From JAFAMS01 sp049520515 (GTDB taxonomy: Bacteria > Vulcanimicrobiota > Vulcanimicrobiia > Vulcanimicrobiales > Vulcanimicrobiaceae), in contig JBEKPS010000005.1 in NCBI GenBank assembly GCA_049520515.1, positions 1 through 64,000 of the forward strand: a DNA stretch of 64,000 bases. The letters are read 5' to 3'. Positions 59,048 to 64,000 of the stretch are shown here, in pieces. The notes under the pieces were generated by a model. That model saw only the letters and a list, made by a program, of their open reading frames with translations, was not told the origin of the DNA and did no database searches. The position numbers and the translations under genes were made by a program. Position 1 is the stretch's first letter; each line of letters starts with the position of its first letter.

Positions 59048-59458
59048 CTAGCGGCATGCTGCGCAGCGGCCGTAGAGCTCGATCGAGTGGTCGTCGAGCG
59101 CGAACCCCTGCCGCGTGACGAGCAGTTTCTTGAACTCGTCGATCACGCGACAATTGACTTCTTCGACGTGCCCGCAACCGGTGCAGATTGCGTGATGATG
59201 GTGCTCGTCGTTCGCGCAAAACAAATAGCCGAGCTCGCCGTTCGGCATCATTCGGCTCGAAACGGCGCCTAATCCCGTCAGATGCTGCAGCGTCCGGTAG
59301 ACCGTCGTTAGCGCAAGTTGCCGGTGGCGTTTGCGGAGCGCCTTGTGAAGCTCCGCTGCGGTGAGATAGCGCCTCTCTGCCTGCAACAAACCAAGGATCG
59401 CACGCCGCGAGGACGTGCTATAGATCGCGCGAGGCGACGCGGGCTGCTTCTCAAACAC
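59048..59458 (-). CDS. zur: Zur/Fur-family metal-dependent repressor
   Basis: The 136-residue protein from the GTG at 59458; the longer ATG frame to 59539 would overlap znuA. It has a winged-helix DNA-binding domain (SSRRAILGLLQAERRYLTAAELHKALRKRHRQLALTTVYRTLQHLTGLGAV) and the Fur dimer/metal domain with DEHHHHAICTGCGHVEEVNC and the second pair CAAC near the end, forming the structural zinc site. Assigned to Zur by its position divergent from znuA-znuC-znuB; Fur itself cannot be excluded from sequence alone. Confidence 0.88.
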   Translation of the reverse strand: MFEKQPASPRAIYSTSSRRAILGLLQAERRYLTAAELHKALRKRHRQLALTTVYRTLQHLTGLGAVSSRMMPNGELGYLFCANDEHHHHAICTGCGHVEEVNCRVIDEFKKLLVTRQGFALDDHSIELYGRCAACR

Positions 59459-59520
59459 GACCGCAATTTCGGCCCCCTGACCGCTCCGGACCTCTCGAGA
59501 GAAGGACCACCCGGGGATGT

Positions 59521-60363
59521 GTGCCAAGAAAACTTGCATATGGATTGCAAATTCTAGTGCTTGTGCTGGCCCTCACCGTCGGCATTCTCGCGGCGGAGAA
59601 CTTTTACGGCGACGTCGCACGGCAGATCGGCGGCCCGCACGTCGCGGTGACCAGCGTCCTGAACAATCCGGACGAGGATCCGCATCTGTTTGAAGCCAGC
59701 CCGTCGGTCGCGCGCGCGGTTTCCGGCGCGCAGATCGTCATCTATAACGGAATCGACTACGATCCATGGGTCGACAAGCTACTCGGCGCCGCCCGCAACA
59801 CCAGCCGAGTCACGATCGCCGTCGCGAATCTGATCGGCAAGAAGCCCGGCGACAATCCTCACGTTTGGTATGATCCGCACGCAATGCTTGCTCTCGCGAC
59901 GCAACTGAGCGCCGATCTATCCCAAGCCGATCCCGCCAATCGCGCCGACTACGCGCGACGCCTGCGATCGTTCGAGCAATCCTTGCAACCGATCGATGCG
60001 CGCATCGCAACACTACGTAAGAAATTCGCCGGCACGCCGGTCACGGCGACGGAACCAGTCTTCGGCTACATGCTCGACGCGCTCGGAATGCAGTCGCTCG
60101 ACATGCGTTTCCAAATCGCGGTTATGAACGACAGCGAGCCGGGCGCGACCGAGGTCGCCGAGTTCGAAAACAATTTACGGATGCATCGGGTCAAGATGCT
60201 CGTCTACAATAGCCAGGCCTCCGATCCGGTTGCGCAACGCATGGTCGATATTGCCAAAGCTTCCGGCATTCCGGTCGTCGGAGCCACAGAGACCGAACCA
60301 CCCGGAATGACGTATCAAACCTGGATCTCGAATGAGCTCGATGCCGTGCAGAGGGCCTTGTGA
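59521..60363 (+). CDS. znuA: Zinc ABC transporter substrate-binding protein ZnuA
   Basis: Periplasmic zinc-binding protein of 280 residues. The GTG at 59521 gives a good signal peptide (RKLAYGLQILVLVLALTVGILA). Cluster A-I features: histidines in NPDEDPHLFEASPSVARAV and PGDNPHVWYDPHAML, and ATEPVFGYMLDALG followed by MNDSEPGATEVAEFE. The usual His-rich acidic loop is absent. If this start is right, the Zur-type box (59531-59553) lies inside codons 4-11. Confidence 0.9.
   Translation: MPRKLAYGLQILVLVLALTVGILAAENFYGDVARQIGGPHVAVTSVLNNPDEDPHLFEASPSVARAVSGAQIVIYNGIDYDPWVDKLLGAARNTSRVTIAVANLIGKKPGDNPHVWYDPHAMLALATQLSADLSQADPANRADYARRLRSFEQSLQPIDARIATLRKKFAGTPVTATEPVFGYMLDALGMQSLDMRFQIAVMNDSEPGATEVAEFENNLRMHRVKMLVYNSQASDPVAQRMVDIAKASGIPVVGATETEPPGMTYQTWISNELDAVQRAL
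59531..59553. promoter_or_regulatory. Putative Zur operator 2
   Basis: AACTTGCA (59531-59538), 7-nt spacer, TGCAAATT (59546-59553), inverted half-sites with 7 of 8 matching. It overlaps the 5' end of znuA and lies 73 nt upstream of the zur start. Confidence 0.6.
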
Positions 60364-61166
60364 ACGCCATCGAGTTTCGCGACGTTCGCTTGGTGCTCGG
60401 GAACCGTACGATCCTTGATCGCGTCAACATTGCGATCGGTCCGAATGAATTCGTCGGACTCCTCGGACCCAACGGTGCCGGTAAGACGACGTTGATTCGA
60501 TCGATATTGGGACTCGTTCCGCCGGTGAGCGGCACGATCACCGTGCTCGGTGAACCGGCGACGCGCGGCAACCCAAATGTCGGCTACATGCCGCAGGTGC
60601 ACAGTAATTTTCCCGGCACGCGCTTGCGCGGCTGGGACGTCGTTGCCAGCGCCGTCAACGGCGGGCACCTCGGTCTACCGCTCCTCAGTCGCGACGATCG
60701 CAATGAAATCGCGCGCGTCCTCGAGCTTGTCGGGGCTACGTCGCTCGCGAAGCGGCCGCTTTTCGAGATCTCCGGCGGTGAACGTCAACGCTTGTTGTTG
60801 GCCCAAGCGCTCATCGGCAAGCCGCGCTTGCTGCTTCTCGATGAACCACTCGTCAGTCTCGATCCGCGCCATCAAGACGACGTCGTACAGCTCGTCAAAA
60901 CCTTGCAATCGCAGCTCGAGATTACCGTGCTGTTCAGCGCGCACGAATTGAACCCGCTGATAGGCACGATGAACCGGGTGCTCTACTTGGGCGGTGGCCA
61001 CGCCGAGCTGGGCACGGTCGATGAGGTCATCACGACGCCCGTGCTGTCGCGCCTCTACGGATCCGATATCGAAGTCGTGCGCGTCGACGGCCGCGTTTTC
61101 GTAATGTCCGGCGGACATCATCTCGAAGAACATCACACCGGGCCGCATTCACATCCGCATGCTTGA
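60360..61166 (+). CDS. znuC: Zinc ABC transporter ATPase ZnuC
   Basis: The 268-residue ATPase overlaps znuA by 4 nt. Walker A is LGPNGAGKTTLIRSIL, signature ISGGERQRLLLAQAL, Walker B LLLLDEPLVSLD and the H-loop in TVLFSAHELNPL. The C-terminal tail is His-rich (SGGHHLEEHHTGPHSHPHA), as expected for a zinc transporter subunit. Confidence 0.95.
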   Translation: MNAIEFRDVRLVLGNRTILDRVNIAIGPNEFVGLLGPNGAGKTTLIRSILGLVPPVSGTITVLGEPATRGNPNVGYMPQVHSNFPGTRLRGWDVVASAVNGGHLGLPLLSRDDRNEIARVLELVGATSLAKRPLFEISGGERQRLLLAQALIGKPRLLLLDEPLVSLDPRHQDDVVQLVKTLQSQLEITVLFSAHELNPLIGTMNRVLYLGGGHAELGTVDEVITTPVLSRLYGSDIEVVRVDGRVFVMSGGHHLEEHHTGPHSHPHA

Positions 61167-61959
61167 GTATGATTTCATGCGGCACGCATTTGCGGCCGCC
61201 ACGATCGTGGCACTCGTCGCGGGGACTGTCGGCTATTTTCTGGTGCTGCGCGGCCAAACGTTTGCGGGTCATGCCCTCTCGCACGTCGGGTTCACCGGTG
61301 CGACGGGCGCGGTCCTCATCGGCATTCCGCCGATCTGGGGGCTCGTGCTCGTGACGATGCTTGCGGGCATTGGAATGGGGCTGCTCGGCGAGAAGATCGC
61401 GCAGCGCGACGTCGCTATCGGAATGGTGCTGGCGTTCGCGCTGGGTCTCGGGCTGCTGTTTCTCAGCTTCATCACGTCGTACGCGACGCAAGCCACCACA
61501 CTATTATTCGGAAACGTTCTGGCGGTCGACATGCAAACGGTCTGGACGCTGCTTGCTCTTGGCCTCGTGAGTCTTATCGCCATGGCGATTATTGCGCGCC
61601 CGCTGTTGTTCGCGAGCCTGCAGCCGGATCTCGCGGAAGCAAAAGGCATCTCGCTGCGCACTTATGGAGTACTGTTTCTTGCCATCGTCGCACTGACAAC
61701 GGCTGAATCCGCGCAGATCGTCGGCGTTTTGCTCGTGTTCGCGCTGATGGTCGGCCCCGCCGCCGCTGCGCAACGCCTGACAACCTCAGTCGGCGCGGGC
61801 GTCATCCTTTCCGCGCTGCTCGCGCTCTTCGAAGCGTGGCTTGGTATTACGCTTGCGTACTACACCGATTGGCCGAGCAGTTTCTGGATCGTCTCGCTCA
61901 GCGTCGCGGTGTACTTACTGTCGCTCCTGCGGCGCGATTACGGATGGAGTCTGCGATAA
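61159..61959 (+). CDS. znuB: Zinc ABC transporter permease ZnuB
   Basis: ABC-3-type permease of 266 residues with about eight hydrophobic helices. Recognisable parts: FLVLRGQTFAGHALSHVGFTGATGAVLIG, GMGLLGEKIAQRDVAIGMVLAFALGLGLLF, SLQPDLAEAKGISLRTYGVLFLAIVALTTAESAQIVGVLLVFALMVGPAAAAQRL. It overlaps znuC by 8 nt and converges with the next gene over 22 nt. Confidence 0.95.
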   Translation: MLEYDFMRHAFAAATIVALVAGTVGYFLVLRGQTFAGHALSHVGFTGATGAVLIGIPPIWGLVLVTMLAGIGMGLLGEKIAQRDVAIGMVLAFALGLGLLFLSFITSYATQATTLLFGNVLAVDMQTVWTLLALGLVSLIAMAIIARPLLFASLQPDLAEAKGISLRTYGVLFLAIVALTTAESAQIVGVLLVFALMVGPAAAAQRLTTSVGAGVILSALLALFEAWLGITLAYYTDWPSSFWIVSLSVAVYLLSLLRRDYGWSLR

Positions 61960-62495
61960 TCTTCTTCGGTATCGACGTCAAGATACGCGCCTTGGTCGTC
62001 GATTTCGACCGTTCGTCGCGTCAGCATTTCGTGATCGCGAACCGTGTGAATCGTATCGCCGTCGCGTAGCGCAACAATCAGCGCGCGCGCAAACGGTGAG
62101 AACACGACGGGATGACCCGGTTTGCCGGCGCGCACCGGATAGGCAACGTCGTTCTCGCCGAGCTCGCCGATCATCCGCTCCACGAGCGTTGCGCTGACGA
62201 GCGGCTTATCGCCCAGCAGCACCGCGATCGGATGCTCCGCCGGGACGACGGAATTTGCGAGCCGCAGCGAGTGCGCCATCCCGCGATCGGGCTCGTCATT
62301 GATGACGATTTGAACGTTGTGCGGCAATACATCGAGCGGCACGGCCGGCGATGCGACGATGACGGTCGGAAAATCAGCGCACGCCTGGACAACGGCGTCC
62401 AAAATCGTCCCGTCACGAAACGGTTTTGAGAGCTTTTCGCCGCCCATCCGCGTGCCGAGTCCGGCCGCGAGGACGACGCAGGTAGCTTCCCGCAT
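61938..62495 (-). CDS. MobA/MocA-like nucleotidyltransferase
   Basis: The 185-residue protein from the ATG at 62495 has the NTP-transferase start CVVLAAGLGTRMGGEKLSKPF, VASPAVPLDVLPHNVQIVINDEPDRGMAHSLRLA, GDKPLVSATLVERMIGEL and KPGHPVVFSPFARALI. It most resembles the MocA type that adds CMP to molybdopterin for xanthine-dehydrogenase-like enzymes; MobA (GMP) is less likely. It would complement the moa genes at 23-30 kb. Confidence 0.85.
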   Translation of the reverse strand: MREATCVVLAAGLGTRMGGEKLSKPFRDGTILDAVVQACADFPTVIVASPAVPLDVLPHNVQIVINDEPDRGMAHSLRLANSVVPAEHPIAVLLGDKPLVSATLVERMIGELGENDVAYPVRAGKPGHPVVFSPFARALIVALRDGDTIHTVRDHEMLTRRTVEIDDQGAYLDVDTEEDYRRLHP

Positions 62496-62508
62496 AATCA
62501 CTCTCAAT

Positions 62509-63450
62509 ATGACTTCACCGCTCGCACCTCCCTCGATCGAATCGACCGACACCACCTATTGGTACGACGGACGCCTCGTCCAGCAGAGCGAGATCGTTAT
62601 CGATCCGTACGCCCATGCGCTGCACTACGGCAGCGGCGTTTTTGAGGGCATTCGCTCCTACGAGACGGCGAGCGGGTCGGGAATTTTCCGCCTGCGCGAA
62701 CACATCGAGCGCCTTTTCAGCTCGGCCGCCGAGTACGGTTTGACAATCAGGCAGTCCGTCGAGGACACGTGCCGCGCGACCGTCGAAACGGTCCGAGCCA
62801 GCGGTCACAAATCGACGTACATTCGGCCACTCGTATTCTTCGGCGAGGGAAAGTTCGCGCTTGCGCCGCTCTTCCAAAAGAATGCCGTGCACGTGATGAT
62901 CGCGGTGCGCGGATTTTCCGGAACGATCGCGCCCGGTGGTGACGCCGGATGCCGGCTAACGATTTCTCCGGTGATGAAAACGCCATCGAAGGCGATGGCA
63001 TCGACCGCTAAAGGCAGCGGCCACTACATGAACTCGATTCGCGCCCTCCACGAGGCTATGGAACGCGGCTTCGACGAGGCGTTGCTGCTCAACGATCGCG
63101 GCAACGTCGCCGAAGGAACCGGCGAGAACATCTTCTTGATCAAAGACGGCAAGTTGCGAACGAATCCAACAAGCGAAGACGTCTTGAACGGCATCACGCG
63201 CCGCAGCGCAATGGCGCTCGCACAAGATGCAGGGCTAACGGTCGACATCGGGCCGCTCACCAAAGAAGAGCTTTTTGCGGCCGATGAAGTCTTCTTGACG
63301 GGAACAGCAGCAGAATTGGTGGCCGTCGCGTCAGTCGACGATCACGTCTATCCGCGCGCGCATCCGATCACCGACAAACTTCACACGGCCTACAGTCGCG
63401 CAACGCGAGGCGAAGACCCCAAGCACAAAGACTGGGTCACACCGGTTTAA
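62509..63450 (+). CDS. ilvE: Branched-chain amino acid aminotransferase
   Basis: PLP-dependent class IV aminotransferase of 313 residues from the ATG at 62509. Signatures: HALHYGSGVFEGIRSYET, FRLREHIERLFSSA, YIRPLVFFGEG, the PLP lysine in ASTAKGSGHYMNSI region (Lys near residue 168), DEALLLNDRGNVAEGTGENIFLIKDG and VFLTGTAAELVAVASVDDH. Divergent from the MocA-like gene with 13 nt between start codons. Confidence 0.95.
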   Translation: MTSPLAPPSIESTDTTYWYDGRLVQQSEIVIDPYAHALHYGSGVFEGIRSYETASGSGIFRLREHIERLFSSAAEYGLTIRQSVEDTCRATVETVRASGHKSTYIRPLVFFGEGKFALAPLFQKNAVHVMIAVRGFSGTIAPGGDAGCRLTISPVMKTPSKAMASTAKGSGHYMNSIRALHEAMERGFDEALLLNDRGNVAEGTGENIFLIKDGKLRTNPTSEDVLNGITRRSAMALAQDAGLTVDIGPLTKEELFAADEVFLTGTAAELVAVASVDDHVYPRAHPITDKLHTAYSRATRGEDPKHKDWVTPV

Positions 63451-63451
63451 G

Positions 63452-64000
63452 TTACCAGAGCCCACACCGCCGGGAATCGTCGCGGATCATCGCATCGGTG
63501 GCTTTGCATCCGAACGCTGCCGCGAACTCGGGCATGTTCGCAACAGTCCCGTTCACGCGGAAAAAATCCGGCGGGTGCGGATCGCTGAGCGCTCGCGCGC
63601 GTGCCGACTCGGGTCGCGTCTGACCGGCCCAGACATGCGCGTAGCCGAGAAAGAATCGCTGCTCGGGCGTAAATCCGCCGATCGTTACACGTGGCTCCGA
63701 TGCCTGTGCATGTTCGAAGGCGCGGTACGCAATCGTCAGTCCGCCGAGATCTGCAATCGCTTCGCCTTCGACGAGTTGTCCGTTGAGCTTGAGATCGCCG
63801 ACCGAGAAGTTCGAATATTCGTCGATGAAGCACTGCGCGCGAATAGTAAAACCTGCCGCGTCCTGCGGCGTCCACCAATCGCGAAGGTTGCCGCGCTCGT
63901 CGTAACGCCGTCCCTCGTCGTCAAATCCGTGCGTCAGCTCGTGGCCGATGATCGCGCCGACGCTGCCGTAGTTCATCGCATCGTCCGCATCCGCGCGAAA
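63452..64000 (-). CDS. M13-family zinc metallopeptidase 2 (5' end outside window)
   Basis: The C-terminal part, at least 182 residues, is inside the window and the frame is open to the edge. Motifs: DDAMNYGSVGAIIGHELTHGFDDEGRR (zinc motif), GEAIADLGGLTIAYRAFE (third ligand), YAHVWAGQTRPESARARALSDPHPPDFFRVNGTVANMPEFAAAFGC and the terminal CGLW. It is related to but clearly distinct from the copy at 51796. Its stop is 1 nt from the convergent ilvE stop. Confidence 0.93.
   Translation of the reverse strand, partial: FRADADDAMNYGSVGAIIGHELTHGFDDEGRRYDERGNLRDWWTPQDAAGFTIRAQCFIDEYSNFSVGDLKLNGQLVEGEAIADLGGLTIAYRAFEHAQASEPRVTIGGFTPEQRFFLGYAHVWAGQTRPESARARALSDPHPPDFFRVNGTVANMPEFAAAFGCKATDAMIRDDSRRCGLW

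Overview
The window is about 60% GC, gene-dense and almost entirely chromosomal housekeeping DNA. It comes from a motile, diderm (outer-membrane-bearing) bacterium. Flagellar P- and L-ring genes (flgI, flgH), a LolA-like protein and a TonB-dependent receptor point to an outer membrane. The block flgM-flgN-flgK-flgL-fliW-csrA-flagellin has the order known from Firmicutes and other deep lineages. The mix would fit a poorly sampled phylum such as Eremiobacterota/Vulcanimicrobiota, but that placement is inference and cannot be settled from this sequence alone. I saw no prophage, insertion sequence or CRISPR array.

Layout. (1) 1-15.5 kb, minus strand: three tandem flagellin genes (the first cut by the window edge, the second broken by a 1-nt deletion), then csrA, fliW, flgL, flgK, an flgN-like gene and flgM, then flgJ, flgI, flgH, flgA, flgG, flgF and fliE, flgC, flgB. 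Four sites resembling sigma-28 promoters (TAAA, 15-16 nt, GCCGA-like) precede flagellin 3, flgM, flgF and flgB. The flagellin 3 leader carries a CsrA-type hairpin. (2) 15.5-21.7 kb: MsbA-like ABC exporter, a zinc-finger membrane protein, a TPR/ATP-grasp protein, photolyase and an acetyltransferase. (3) 21.7-30.9 kb, minus: a tightly packed run holding molybdenum-cofactor genes (moaA, moaD, moaE, a MoeB-rhodanese protein) mixed with queG, rfbC, a glycosyltransferase, an aldo/keto reductase and two hydrolases. (4) 31-44.3 kb: an orphan ATP-grasp protein, phoU, a crotonase, quinone reductase, a TlpA-like protein, a DUF2249-Crp regulator, coaD-rsmD, recG, hisIE-hisF, a CHASE3-SpoIIE phosphatase and two tRNAs (Cys, Gly).

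(5) 44.5-55.9 kb, plus: an operon with all seven shikimate-pathway activities, headed by a prephenate dehydratase-ACT-DAHP synthase fusion, then aroA, aroE, aroC, aroK, aroB, aroQ, an M13 peptidase, an SDR and a second TPR/ATP-grasp protein. In front lies a 20-codon reading frame that translates to MLATASFYAYYFYWVESPLG, followed by an intrinsic terminator just before the first gene. This looks like a ribosome-mediated attenuator sensing Phe/Tyr/Trp supply and is the most notable signal in the window. (6) 55.9-62 kb: zinc homeostasis. A Zur-like repressor is divergent from znuA-znuC-znuB. Two matching 23-bp palindromes mark znuA and a small membrane protein that leads into a TonB-dependent receptor. 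(7) 62-64 kb: a MobA-like nucleotidyltransferase, a branched-chain aminotransferase and the 3' part of a second M13 peptidase cut by the window edge.
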